NCBI GenBank assembly: GCA_002841885.1
Contig: PHBE01000004.1
Location: 205,740 to 269,739, forward strand
From: Deltaproteobacteria bacterium HGW-Deltaproteobacteria-18
GTDB lineage: Bacteria; Desulfobacterota; Desulfovibrionia; Desulfovibrionales; Desulfomicrobiaceae
Direction of reading: 5' to 3'
Length of the DNA stretch: 64,000 bases
The position numbers and the translations under genes were made by a program. Each line of letters starts with the position of its first letter. Position 1 is the first letter of the stretch. The notes beneath the pieces were generated by a model. That model was not told the origin of the DNA. It did no database searches and was given only the letters and a program-made list of their open reading frames with translations. Below, piece after piece: positions 56,208-64,000 of the stretch.

Positions 56208-57350
56208 TCAAGCCAGGTGCGAAACCGTGTCCTGATATTCGTCCTCCCTGAACACCGTCAGGGGCGGGGCCTGGTCCAGACTGAGTCCAGGCTGATAGTC
56301 GAAACTCATCTGCGTGCGGGCGGCCACGGTCCGGAAAAGCTCCACGACCTCCACGCCGTTTGGACAGGCATTGGAGCACTGGCCGCAGCCGACGCAGGCC
56401 GTGCTCATGTGCGCCATGCGCGTCAGATGGTAGAAGACGGTGTCCGTAGGCAGCTTGAGGCTGCCCTTGCGCTTGGCCCAGTCCAGGTACTGCCAGGGCT
56501 TGTGCTCGAAGACATCGGTATTGTAGACGCACTCCTTGCAGTAACAGACCGGACAGGCCACCCGGCAGTTGTAGCAGTTCACGCAGGAGCCCAGGTACTG
56601 AGCCAGCTTCTCAAGGGTCGAGGTCCGCTCCGCCACATTCTTGAACATGACGTCACGGGCGACCTCGCGTTCACTGACCAGGGCGGCGACAGCTGCCTCG
56701 CGCTTTTCGTCCGGGTCCTGCGCCGGCAGTCCCATGGCCCCGAGCAGGGCTTCGCCGCGAGGGCTGGCTGCCATGATCCGGATGCCTGATGAAATATCGC
56801 CTCCGAAAAGGCCCACAATCATGTCCGTGCCTTGCGGCGCGGGATGCTCGCAGATCCGGCAGGCGCTGGCCAGCTCGGCGGAAGCGGGCTTTCTCCCCTC
56901 GGCCAGCGCCCTGTGGAAATCGGCGCTGGCGGCCATGGGCTCGCGTTCGCCGAGAAAATCGCGATAATGCATGTTGTCGTAAGCCCCCGGACAATCCATG
57001 CCGATGAGGACGACCTCTTCCAGGGAGCCCTGGTTGAGCTTGACCAGTTCCATGAAGGCCCGGATCTCGCAGGGACGCATGACCACGGCGAAGCGTTCTC
57101 CTGCCGACCCCTTGCTGAGCCTTGAGACGAGCTTCGCGCTGCTCATGGGAAAAGCCGGAGCCAGCGGATCGGCCCGGTCCAGCTGGGCCGGGTCGGTGAC
57201 CAGGGTCGGCATGGGCATGCCGCCGCCGAAGAGATGGACCGGGACCATGATGCCGGACAGGGATTCGTCCGCCAGCAATTTCCTGAAAAAATCCTGCAGG
57301 GCCTGCACCGGGCCGTGTTCGCCTACTTCAATCCGTACAGTGGTGGCCAT
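56208..57350 (-). CDS. FrhB/FdhB-like iron-sulfur flavoprotein subunit
   Basis: 380 residues. The first 200 residues resemble the F420-hydrogenase/formate dehydrogenase beta family (VVMRPCEIRAFMELV and IGMDCPGAYDN). The C-terminal part has 4Fe-4S motifs CVNCYNCRVACP with CYCKEC, and CVGCGQCSNACP. In related complexes such subunits accept electrons from NAD(P)H, F420 or formate dehydrogenase. No hydrogenase or formate dehydrogenase gene is in the window, so the donor is unknown. It sits between mvhD and the giant HdrA-like gene. Confidence 0.8.
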   Translation of the reverse strand: MATTVRIEVGEHGPVQALQDFFRKLLADESLSGIMVPVHLFGGGMPMPTLVTDPAQLDRADPLAPAFPMSSAKLVSRLSKGSAGERFAVVMRPCEIRAFMELVKLNQGSLEEVVLIGMDCPGAYDNMHYRDFLGEREPMAASADFHRALAEGRKPASAELASACRICEHPAPQGTDMIVGLFGGDISSGIRIMAASPRGEALLGAMGLPAQDPDEKREAAVAALVSEREVARDVMFKNVAERTSTLEKLAQYLGSCVNCYNCRVACPVCYCKECVYNTDVFEHKPWQYLDWAKRKGSLKLPTDTVFYHLTRMAHMSTACVGCGQCSNACPNGVEVVELFRTVAARTQMSFDYQPGLSLDQAPPLTVFREDEYQDTVSHLA

Positions 57351-57370
57351 GATTGTTCCTCCCCGTCCGC

Positions 57371-57796
57371 TTAAAGGGCTGCCATGCCGCGCACGTCCAG
57401 CGGGCCGAGCTCCCGTATTTCATTGATGAAATTATTGACCGTGGCCGCAAATTCATTGCCTTCGCTGGCCCCGACCCAGGTCAGGCGCAGGCGCCGCTGG
57501 TCGATGCCGAACTGCGGCAGGATCTCGTTTAAAAGCTTGACCCGCCGCCGGGCCTTGTAGTTGCCGTTGATGTAATGGCAGTCGCCAGGATGACAGCCGC
57601 TGACGAGCACCCCGTCGGCTCCGGACAGCAGGGCCTTGATGACATATTTGGGATCGACCATGCCCGTGCACATCATGCGCACAAGCCGGACATTGGGCTG
57701 CTGCACCATGCGCGAGGTACCGGCCAGATCGGCGGCGGTGTAGGTGCACCAGTTGCAGACAAAAGCCAGAATGGCAGGTTCGAATTCCTGGTTCAT
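57371..57796 (-). CDS. mvhD: MvhD/FrhD-type electron-transfer subunit
   Basis: 141 residues from ATG 57796 (GAGGAGGATCGC). The family text is complete: CNWCTYTAADLAGTSRM, RMMCTGMVDPKYV and VSGCHPGDCHYINGN, whose cysteines bind a 2Fe-2S cluster. MvhD passes electrons from hydrogenase or formate dehydrogenase to HdrA. An upstream frame to 57847 overlaps hdrA and is rejected. It starts 10 nt after the hdrA stop codon. Confidence 0.94.
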   Translation of the reverse strand: MNQEFEPAILAFVCNWCTYTAADLAGTSRMVQQPNVRLVRMMCTGMVDPKYVIKALLSGADGVLVSGCHPGDCHYINGNYKARRRVKLLNEILPQFGIDQRRLRLTWVGASEGNEFAATVNNFINEIRELGPLDVRGMAAL

Positions 57797-57806
57797 GCGA
57801 TCCTCC

Positions 57807-59816
57807 TCACGCCCCTGCACGGTTCGCGGTTTCGTAAATATCTCCAATCAGAGCCATTATGTCCGGCTTGCGATCCAGCAGGCCGTCTATCTCGTTGAAG
57901 ACCTGCACCTGGCGGAAGTGCTTGATCTGGGCCGCGCCGCTCGGGCAGTGCCCGGCGCAGCTGCCGCAACCCTTGCACATGGCCTCGTTGATGACCGCTA
58001 TGTGGCGGCGCTCGTCGAACTCGATGGCCGAGTACGGGCACAGACCGATGCACATCTTGCAGCCGACGCAGATGTCGGGATTGATCCAGGAAGTCGTTGG
58101 GGAAATGGACACCACTCCGCGTGCAGCCAGGGCCAGGGCCTGTGCCGCACCACCGGCGGCGTGGGCCACGGCGTCGGGAATGTCTTTGGGCCCCTGGCAG
58201 GTCCCGGCCAGATAGATGCCGTCCGAAGCGGTGGAGACGGGACCGAGCTTGGGGTGTTCTTCGAGGAAAAATCCGTCCCGGCCCTGGGACACGCCGAAGA
58301 TGCGGGCCACTTCCGTGGTGTCGGGGCGGGCCTCCATGGCCGTACACAGCACAACCATGTCCACGGGCACGCGCAGCCTCGTGCCGAGCAGGGTGTCCTC
58401 GCCGACCACGACCAACCTGCCGTTCTCCTGCACGACCTCGGAAGGTCTGCCGCGCACGAAGGTCACCCCTTCGTCCTGAACGCGGCGGTAGAATTCCTCG
58501 TACCCTTTGCCGAAACAGCGCATGTCGATGTAGAAATTGTAGACTTCAGCGCCATGCCCGACCTTGTCCTTGATCAGGTGGTCGTACTTGAGGGCGTACA
58601 TGCAGCAGGTGCGCGAGCAGTATTCGTGATAATTCCTGTCGCGGCTGCCGACACAGTGAATGATGGCCACGCTTTTCGGGGCCTCGCCATTCTTCATGAG
58701 AATCCTGCCGCCGGTGGGGCCCACGGCATTGTTCAGGCGTTCGAACTGCAGGGCGGTGTAGACTTCCGGGTAGCGGCCGAATCCGTACTCGCTCATGGGG
58801 GTGGGGTCCATGGTGTCATAACCCGTGGCCAGGATCACGCTGCCTACATGGTAGACTTCCCGGCGGTCCTGCTGGGTGAAATCGATGGCTCCGGTGGGAC
58901 AGGTCTTCTGACACACGCCGCATTTGCCTTTTGTGAGCATCTTGCAGTGTTCGGCGTCGATGACCGGAGTGCTGGGCACGGCCTGGGGAGAATTGCGATA
59001 GATGGCCCGGCGCATGCCAAGGCCCTCCTCGAATTCGCTCACGACCTTGGTCGGACATTTCTCCAGACACGCCCCGCAACCGGTGCAGATGTCCTCGCGC
59101 ACATAGCGGGCCTTGCGCCGCACCGTGACCGTGTAGTTGCCGACAAAACCCGTGACCTCCTCGACCTCGCTCCAGGTCAGCAGGTCGATGTTTGGCTCCT
59201 GGGCCACGGCCACCATCTTCGGGGTGGAGATGCAGGCCGCGCAATCAAGGGTGGGAAAAGTCTTGTCGAACTGGGCCATGTGTCCGCCGATGGACGGGGA
59301 CTTCTCGACCAGGATGACACGGTGTCCGGAGCGGGCGACATCGAGCGCGGCCTGGATACCGGCGATGCCCGCGCCCACGACCATAACATCCGGCACCACA
59401 GCCACCTCGCGCGAATGAAGCTCCTGATGCCGACGCACCCGAAGCACCGCAGCCTCGACGATATGTTTGGCCTTGGCCGTGGCCTCGGCCTTGTCCGCGG
59501 TCACCCAGGAACAGTGTTCGCGGATGCAGCAGTGCTGCATGAGGTAGGGGTTGAGCCCGGCTCTGGCGCAGGCCTTCTGGAACGTCTTCTCGTGCAGACG
59601 CGGCGAGCAGGAGGCCACCACCACGCGGTCCAGCCCATGCTCGCTTATGTCACGGATGATCATGTCCTGTCCGGGATCCGAGCACATGAACTGATAGTCG
59701 CGCGAGACCGCGACATTTTTGAGCCCCCGCGCAAAAGCGGCCACATCCGGACAATCAACTTTCCCCGCGATGTTCGAACCGCAATGACATACGTACACCC
59801 CTATCCTTCTGGCCAT
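57807..59816 (-). CDS. hdrA: Heterodisulfide reductase subunit A
   Basis: 669 residues, canonical length. The HdrA N-terminal domain starts RRIGVYVCHCGSNIAGKVD and contains VVVASCSPRLHEKTF. The FAD motif is VMVVGAGIAGIQAALDVARS. Cluster motifs are CTGCGACLEKCP, CGVCQKTCP, CVGCKMCIGLCP and CKGCGSCAGHCP. Flavin-based electron bifurcation is the established HdrA function. ATG 59816 lies behind GGGGGATGAC; the longer frame to 59990 overlaps the orphan transposase gene and is rejected. It is the first Hdr gene of the eight-gene cluster. Confidence 0.95.
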   Translation of the reverse strand: MARRIGVYVCHCGSNIAGKVDCPDVAAFARGLKNVAVSRDYQFMCSDPGQDMIIRDISEHGLDRVVVASCSPRLHEKTFQKACARAGLNPYLMQHCCIREHCSWVTADKAEATAKAKHIVEAAVLRVRRHQELHSREVAVVPDVMVVGAGIAGIQAALDVARSGHRVILVEKSPSIGGHMAQFDKTFPTLDCAACISTPKMVAVAQEPNIDLLTWSEVEEVTGFVGNYTVTVRRKARYVREDICTGCGACLEKCPTKVVSEFEEGLGMRRAIYRNSPQAVPSTPVIDAEHCKMLTKGKCGVCQKTCPTGAIDFTQQDRREVYHVGSVILATGYDTMDPTPMSEYGFGRYPEVYTALQFERLNNAVGPTGGRILMKNGEAPKSVAIIHCVGSRDRNYHEYCSRTCCMYALKYDHLIKDKVGHGAEVYNFYIDMRCFGKGYEEFYRRVQDEGVTFVRGRPSEVVQENGRLVVVGEDTLLGTRLRVPVDMVVLCTAMEARPDTTEVARIFGVSQGRDGFFLEEHPKLGPVSTASDGIYLAGTCQGPKDIPDAVAHAAGGAAQALALAARGVVSISPTTSWINPDICVGCKMCIGLCPYSAIEFDERRHIAVINEAMCKGCGSCAGHCPSGAAQIKHFRQVQVFNEIDGLLDRKPDIMALIGDIYETANRAGA

Positions 59817-59836
59817 GTCATCCCCCTTGTCCACGA

Positions 59837-60106
59837 TCAGCGAAGATTTCCGCCCTTGTTGAGTTCCAGGGTCAACTCGCCCACCAGACGCTTGAGCTTC
59901 TCGTTCTCGGCAGCCAGGCCCGACTGGCTCGGGGCCCTGGGCTGCTCCTCGAAAATGAGGTGACAGTGTTCCAGGAAATGACCCCGCCATTTATAGTACA
60001 GGCCCGGCCGCAACTCATGGCTTCGACATATCTCGTTCACACACCCGCCCATGAGCCCTTCGAGCACGATACGCGCCTTGGTTCTTGCGTCCCATTTGCG
60101 TTTCAT
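59837..60106 (-). mobile_element. Orphan IS3-type OrfA (HTH transposase fragment)
   Basis: 89 residues: KRKWDARTKARIVLEGLMGG is the OrfA helix-turn-helix of IS3-family elements, ending in a leucine-zipper-like AENEKLKRLVGELTLEL. The catalytic OrfB is absent; the next gene downstream is hdrA, 20 nt away. No terminal inverted repeats were recognised. It is either an IS remnant or a captured DNA-binding gene at the head of the Hdr operon. Confidence 0.75.
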
Positions 60107-60371
60107 CCTCCACTCCTCCTCGCAGGGGGCACCCTGTCATCACGTCATCAACGACCTCTAGCCTGGAATGGCGAAAACATATTTTCCGCTCCAAGCGCCA
60201 GCACAAAATCAAAACTCAGCCTATATTTCGATGTAAAAGAACTCCGCTACAGAGCGCCAGCGCTCTCTCATGTTGTCCGTAAGAACACATTGCGTGCCGC
60301 ATCGTGTATTTCAAAACAATTCAAGCAAATGAATAAAAAGCTGCAGGTATTTATGTAAGGAGAAAAGGTGA
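60107..60371. other. Intergenic region left of the activator
   Basis: AT-richer DNA between the orphan OrfA and the operator cluster. It holds a short palindrome AGAGCG-CCAG-CGCTCT near 60255-60275 and GCGCCAGC twice. The Hdr operon promoter is expected here or inside the OrfA gene. No convincing sigma-54 -24/-12 element was found. Confidence 0.35.
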
Positions 60372-60372
60372 G

Positions 60373-60544
60373 AGACAAATGAATCATGTCTTGGGACAAG
60401 AGAAGTGTCTCGCTTGACGAGACAGCAAAACAGTGTAGGAGAGGGTCATGTTCTCGTATCCGTGGAGCCCGGCCTTTCCGCATTGAACAACTCTCACCTG
60501 CGCGAGGCTTCGACGAGCCGGATTATCGTCTTGTCAGACAAGAC
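60373..60544. promoter_or_regulatory. Cluster of related inverted repeats upstream of the activator
   Basis: Three inverted repeats share a TGTCTYG-like arm: TCTTG-GGA-CAAGA (60389-60401), TGTCTCG-CTTGA-CGAGACA (60406-60424) and GTCTTGTC-A-GACAAGAC (60528-60544, perfect). An extra AGACA half-site is at 60373. The last overlaps the 5' leader of the activator gene, 18 nt before its start. They look like multiple binding sites for one dimeric regulator, most simply the activator itself. Confidence 0.6.
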
Positions 60545-60562
60545 AGCACTGCAGGAGTCTTC

Positions 60563-61966
60563 ATGAGCGACATCCTGATCATTGATGGCGATGCGGCATT
60601 TTGCCAGTCGCTGATGACTGAACTTGCCAGACACGGGCTGCATGCAGCGCACAGCACGACCCTGTCCAAGGGTCTGGCCATGCTGCATGTGGGGGAATTT
60701 TCCCTGGTCCTGCTCGGCGACGAGGCAGGCAACAAAAACAGTCTGGAATTTTTATCCACCCTGCGCGAAGTGCCGTCGCGACCGGAAATCATTGTCATGT
60801 CCAAAAGCCGCGACCCTGACGCGGCAGAGGCCGCCATTCGCGGCGGAGCCTGGAATTTCATGCCCAAGCCCGTGAACATGCAGCGACTGATAGTACTGGC
60901 GGAACGGGCCCTGGAGTATCACCGCGAGCGTCCCGCCAAGTGCGCACCGGTCTCCCTGCGGCGCGAAGGGATCGTCGGCAACAGCAGGCTGCTCAACTCC
61001 TGTCTCGATATCGTGGCCCAGGCCGCATCCACCGATGTGAACGTGCTCATTACCGGCGAGACAGGCACGGGCAAGGAGCTTTTTGCCCGGGCCATACACG
61101 CCAACAGTTCGCGCACCGGCAAGCCTTTCGTGGTCGTGGATTGTGCGGCCCTGCCCGAAACCCTGGTGGAGAGCATGCTCTTCGGCCATGAACGCGGCGC
61201 GTTCACCAGTGCGGAAAACCGCTCCATCGGACTCGTTAAACAGGCCGACGGCGGGACCCTGTTCCTGGACGAGGTGGGCGAACTGCCCCTGTCCACCCAG
61301 AAGGTTTTCCTGCGCGTGCTCGAGGGGCGCAGTTTCCGCCCCGTGGGCGGGGCAAAGGAAGTGTCCAGCAATTTCAGGCTGGTGGCGGCGACAAATCGTA
61401 ACCTTGAGGCCATGGTCCGCTCCGACATCTTCCGCCGGGACCTGTTCTATCGCCTGCGCGGGATACGGCTAGAACTCTCCCCCTTGCGCCATCTGCTGGA
61501 CGACCTGAACGATCTCATCTGCCATTTCGCGCGCCGCGCCTGCACAAGGCTGAACATAGACAACAAGGGCTTTTCCCCGGACTTTCTCGACACCCTCCTG
61601 CAGTACGAGTGGCCGGGCAACATCCGCGAGCTGGTCAACGCTCTCGACCAGGCCGTGGTCCGGGCCGGAACCGAGCCCATCCTCTATCCCCAGCACCTGT
61701 CCAGGACCATTCGCGCCAATGTCGCACGGCTCCTGGTCGCGGAACTGCCGGAACTTGAAAGCAGGACTCCCCCGCTAACGGACGGAGAGGATTTTCCGAG
61801 CCTCAAGGAATACCGCGAAAAACACATGGCCGAACTGGAGACGTGGTACCTCAAGAATCTGATGCTCGCCAGCAAAGGCGAAATCTCAAACGCCTGCCGC
61901 CTGTCTGGCCTTTCCCGGCCCCGACTTTATGCGCTGCTCAAGCAAAGGGGCGTGGAGCGCGGCTGA
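60563..61966 (+). CDS. Sigma-54-dependent activator with degenerate receiver
   Basis: 467 residues from ATG 60563 (GCAGGAGTCTTC). The N-terminal receiver-like domain starts SDILIIDGDAAFCQSLMTEL, but the phospho-acceptor site reads LVLLGDEAG, with Gly where Asp is expected; the KP pair (MPKPVN) is present. The AAA+ domain has Walker A GETGTGKE and a sigma-54 loop GAFTSA rather than GAFTGA. The C-terminal Fis-like HTH ends NACRLSGLSRPRLYALLKQ. It lies divergently from the Hdr cluster and is its likely regulator. It may be controlled by protein contact rather than phosphorylation. Confidence 0.9.
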   Translation: MSDILIIDGDAAFCQSLMTELARHGLHAAHSTTLSKGLAMLHVGEFSLVLLGDEAGNKNSLEFLSTLREVPSRPEIIVMSKSRDPDAAEAAIRGGAWNFMPKPVNMQRLIVLAERALEYHRERPAKCAPVSLRREGIVGNSRLLNSCLDIVAQAASTDVNVLITGETGTGKELFARAIHANSSRTGKPFVVVDCAALPETLVESMLFGHERGAFTSAENRSIGLVKQADGGTLFLDEVGELPLSTQKVFLRVLEGRSFRPVGGAKEVSSNFRLVAATNRNLEAMVRSDIFRRDLFYRLRGIRLELSPLRHLLDDLNDLICHFARRACTRLNIDNKGFSPDFLDTLLQYEWPGNIRELVNALDQAVVRAGTEPILYPQHLSRTIRANVARLLVAELPELESRTPPLTDGEDFPSLKEYREKHMAELETWYLKNLMLASKGEISNACRLSGLSRPRLYALLKQRGVERG

Positions 61967-62115
61967 TACGATTCAGCGCCAAAATCCGATGCGGCCATGC
62001 AGCGTCACGCACGGGATTTCAACCTTGTCCGATCCTCATTTCCACTTGCAATGGAGGACAGAAGGAGTAATCCCCGTCCCTATTGATCAACCAAACAATA
62101 CCGTGGAGATTCACC

Positions 62116-63711
62116 ATGGAACTCCTGCACAATCCCATGTTTCTGCTGCTTGCCGTCATCCTGTCCGGGCATCTGCTCGGCAAGGTCAAAATCTCCTCCT
62201 TTTCCCTTGGCTCCTCGGGCATCGTCTTTACCGGACTTCTGGCCGGATTCGCAGGCTTCAGCCTGCCCGGAGTGATTCAGAGCCTGGGACTTGTCCTGTT
62301 CATCTATTCCGTAGGGCAGCAGGCCGGACCTGGCTTTCTGCACTCCATGAAGCGCGGGGGCCTCGCCCTTAGCCTCGGGGCCATGGCCATGATTGCGGTG
62401 GGCCTGCTCACGGCTCTTGGCTGCAAGGCCTGGTTCGGTTTTTCCAAGGAGATCACCGCCGGACTTTTCGCCGGGGCGCTGACCTCCACGCCGGGTCTGG
62501 CCGTGGCCGTGGAACTGGCCCATGACAGCGTGGCTCCGGCCGCATACGGCGTGGCCTACACGTTCGGCGTGGTCGGCGTGGTGCTGGTGGTCAAGCTCCT
62601 GCCGCGCCTCATGCGCGCAGACATCGCGCAGGAAGAGGCAAAGCTGGAACATGAGATGAGCAGCCTGCATCCGCAAATCGAATTCACGCATCTTGAGGTC
62701 ACCAACCCCAACCTCTGCACCGGACCGCTGTCCCAGGTTCTTCCCGCGCGCATGGCCGAAGTGACCATCACCCGCGTCCTGCGGGCAGGAAGCGAAAGCC
62801 CGGAGCTTGCCGCGGCGGAAACGGTTTTGAACATGCACGACACGGTGCGGGTGGTGGGGACTTCCGAGGCCCTTCACGAGGCCGAAATCGTTATCGGCCC
62901 CATGGTAAAAGCGGATCTGGCGTTCAATTCCGTGTTCATCAAAAAGGAGATCCTGCTCTCCCGTCCCGACGTAGCCGGCAAGACCCTGCGCGCCCTCAAT
63001 CTGAGCCATGTCTTCGGGGTGCAGGTCTCGCGCATCACCCGCAACGGATTCGATTGTCCGGCCGGTGCCAATGTGCGCCTGCGCCAGGGTGACGTGCTGC
63101 ATGTGGTCGGCCACCCCGAGAATCTGGAAAACGTCAAGAAAATGCTGGGCGACGACGTTCGCGCGCTCTTCGCCACCAGCGTGATGGTGCTCTTGTCAGG
63201 ATTGTTCTGCGGGCTGGCTTTCGGGGCGATGCCCCTCTATCTGCCGGGACTTGGGATCTTCACCCTCGGCTCCACCGGCGGGGTGCTGCTGGCGGGACTT
63301 GTCTTCGGCGCTGTGCGTCAGGTCGGCCCGGTCATCACCGAACTTCCCAGCACGGCCAACGCCCTGATCCGCGATCTTGGCCTGGGGCTTTTTCTGGCCG
63401 TGGTTGGAACCGCGGCAGGAAGCACCCTCATGCCAACCCTGCGCGAATACGGCCTGCCGCTCTTCCTGGGCGGGGCCATCATGACCCTTGCGCCCATGCT
63501 TATCGGCGTGCCCATCTGTTCCAAGGTGCTGCGCATTCCGTTTTTGCGCATGCTCGGCGTCATCACCGGCGGCATGACCTCCACCCCGGGCCTGGCCGCC
63601 GCCGCTTCCCTGAGCGACACGCCCTATGCAGCCACGGCCTATGCATCGGTCTACCCCATCGCCCTGGTGGGCATGATCATGGCGTCAAAGATCATCATGC
63701 TGCTGGGCTGA
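62116..63711 (+). CDS. YidE/AspT-family transporter with tandem RCK_C domains
   Basis: 531 residues. Two membrane halves (about 1-175 and 360-531) share the duplicated signature GLFAGALTSTPGLAVAVELA and GVITGGMTSTPGLAAAASLS. They flank two soluble TrkA-C/RCK_C-like domains (about 195-350). The family includes the aspartate:alanine exchanger AspT and uncharacterised YidE/YbjL. The ATG at 62116 was chosen because the first membrane helix (PMFLLLAVILSGHLLG) begins right after it. The substrate is unknown. Confidence 0.88.
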   Translation: MELLHNPMFLLLAVILSGHLLGKVKISSFSLGSSGIVFTGLLAGFAGFSLPGVIQSLGLVLFIYSVGQQAGPGFLHSMKRGGLALSLGAMAMIAVGLLTALGCKAWFGFSKEITAGLFAGALTSTPGLAVAVELAHDSVAPAAYGVAYTFGVVGVVLVVKLLPRLMRADIAQEEAKLEHEMSSLHPQIEFTHLEVTNPNLCTGPLSQVLPARMAEVTITRVLRAGSESPELAAAETVLNMHDTVRVVGTSEALHEAEIVIGPMVKADLAFNSVFIKKEILLSRPDVAGKTLRALNLSHVFGVQVSRITRNGFDCPAGANVRLRQGDVLHVVGHPENLENVKKMLGDDVRALFATSVMVLLSGLFCGLAFGAMPLYLPGLGIFTLGSTGGVLLAGLVFGAVRQVGPVITELPSTANALIRDLGLGLFLAVVGTAAGSTLMPTLREYGLPLFLGGAIMTLAPMLIGVPICSKVLRIPFLRMLGVITGGMTSTPGLAAAASLSDTPYAATAYASVYPIALVGMIMASKIIMLLG

Positions 63712-63757
63712 GCCCCGCTCCATGGACCGGAATCAATCCCGGCCCATGGAGCGGGGC
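63712..63757. terminator. Long perfect inverted repeat between convergent genes
   Basis: GCCCCGCTCCATGG (63712-63725) and CCATGGAGCGGGGC (63744-63757) are exact inverse copies, 14 bp, with an inner CCGG...CCCGG. The right arm lies inside the last codons of the thioesterase gene. No T tract is present. It probably stops or attenuates both convergent transcripts. Confidence 0.65.
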
Positions 63758-64000
63758 ATGGGCGCGGCCACGACCTGCCCGCGCACGCGCACCTCTCCAA
63801 GGGCCGATATCTCCACTGCAACCACAATCTTCCTGCCCCGCCTCTCTATGACCCGAGCCACAAGCTCAAGCTCCGGCCCGAGCGGCGTGGGCCTCAGAAA
63901 ATCCACATGCAGCGAGGCCGTCACATAGCGTTGGGGCTGCCCGTCATCCCCGGCCGCAGCGGCTGCGGCGGTGGCCACGCCATGGCAATCCACCAGCGAA
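63733..64000 (-). CDS. Hotdog-fold thioesterase (PaaI-like), N-terminus off window
   Basis: The reverse strand carries a C-terminal piece in frame to the window edge. The text SLVDCHGVATAAAAAAG is the helix of a PaaI-type hotdog domain, followed by VTASLHVDFLRPTPLGPELE and the strand ARVIERRGRKIVVAVEISA. The first 40-60 residues are missing. Such enzymes hydrolyse acyl-CoA thioesters, often aryl-acetyl-CoA. No start can be seen. Confidence 0.8.
   Translation of the reverse strand, partial: SLVDCHGVATAAAAAAGDDGQPQRYVTASLHVDFLRPTPLGPELELVARVIERRGRKIVVAVEISALGEVRVRGQVVAAPMPRSMGRD

Overview
The window is a GC-rich, gene-dense bacterial chromosome segment that looks like a sulfate- or sulfur-reducing member of the Desulfovibrionales (Desulfomicrobium/Desulfovibrio type; an inference from gene content, not a species call). 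The markers are a large heterodisulfide-reductase (Hdr) gene cluster, a molybdopterin polysulfide/thiosulfate-reductase-like operon, an aldehyde:ferredoxin oxidoreductase, IorAB, a SahR-type ArsR-methyltransferase next to ahcY, and two genes that appear to read an in-frame UGA as selenocysteine.

Layout. 1-1.9 kb: ahcY (cut by the window edge) and sahR on the minus strand, with a palindromic operator. 2-3.4 kb: DciA-like and DUF2927 genes, then tRNA-Gln(CUG) and tRNA-Glu(UUC). 3.4-11.1 kb: a minus-strand heavy-metal efflux operon (TolC-like, YHS protein, CusB-like, very long CusA-like). 11.4-17.1 kb: panE, an AEC transporter, a GNAT, iorB-iorA and an AhpD-like protein. 17.4-21.8 kb: polyamine operon speA - carboxynorspermidine synthase - nspC. 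22-25.4 kb: mntP, a membrane protein and aor. 25.6-35.4 kb: a plus-strand c-di-GMP signalling run (PAS histidine kinase, HD-GYP regulator, FIST sensor, GGDEF-EAL protein) and a UPF0280 gene. 35.5-35.8 kb: no gene, but strong RNA-structure signals, including two crossing perfect helices and an intrinsic terminator. 35.8-39.1 kb: a ydbH-ynbE-ydbL-like outer-membrane lipid homeostasis operon. 39.3-40.9 kb: a DMT transporter and a decayed hybrid-kinase remnant. 41-47.1 kb: a minus-strand respiratory operon (cytochrome c, molybdopterin enzyme, 4Fe-4S protein, cytochrome b, triple-rhodanese lipoprotein, UGA-containing rhodanese), with a divergent sigma-54 activator at 47.3-48.8 kb. 48.9-59.8 kb: an eight-gene Hdr cluster (HdrA, MvhD, FrhB-like, a giant double HdrA with an embedded receiver-like domain, HdrC, HdrB, a universal stress protein, and a UGA-containing HdrD-like protein). 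59.8-64 kb: an orphan IS3-type OrfA, a sigma-54 activator with a degenerate receiver, a YidE/AspT-type transporter and a partial thioesterase.

The two respiratory modules look complementary. The 41-47 kb operon would reduce a sulfur compound outside the cytoplasm and pass sulfane sulfur through rhodaneses. The 49-60 kb cluster would carry out flavin-based electron bifurcation or confurcation through Hdr-type Fe-S proteins. In each, the terminal gene contains an in-frame TGA exactly where homologues or paralogous domains carry a cysteine. For the HdrD-like gene a perfect 7-bp stem-loop lies 16 nt downstream of the TGA, as expected of a bacterial SECIS. No selA, selB, selC or selD is present in the window.
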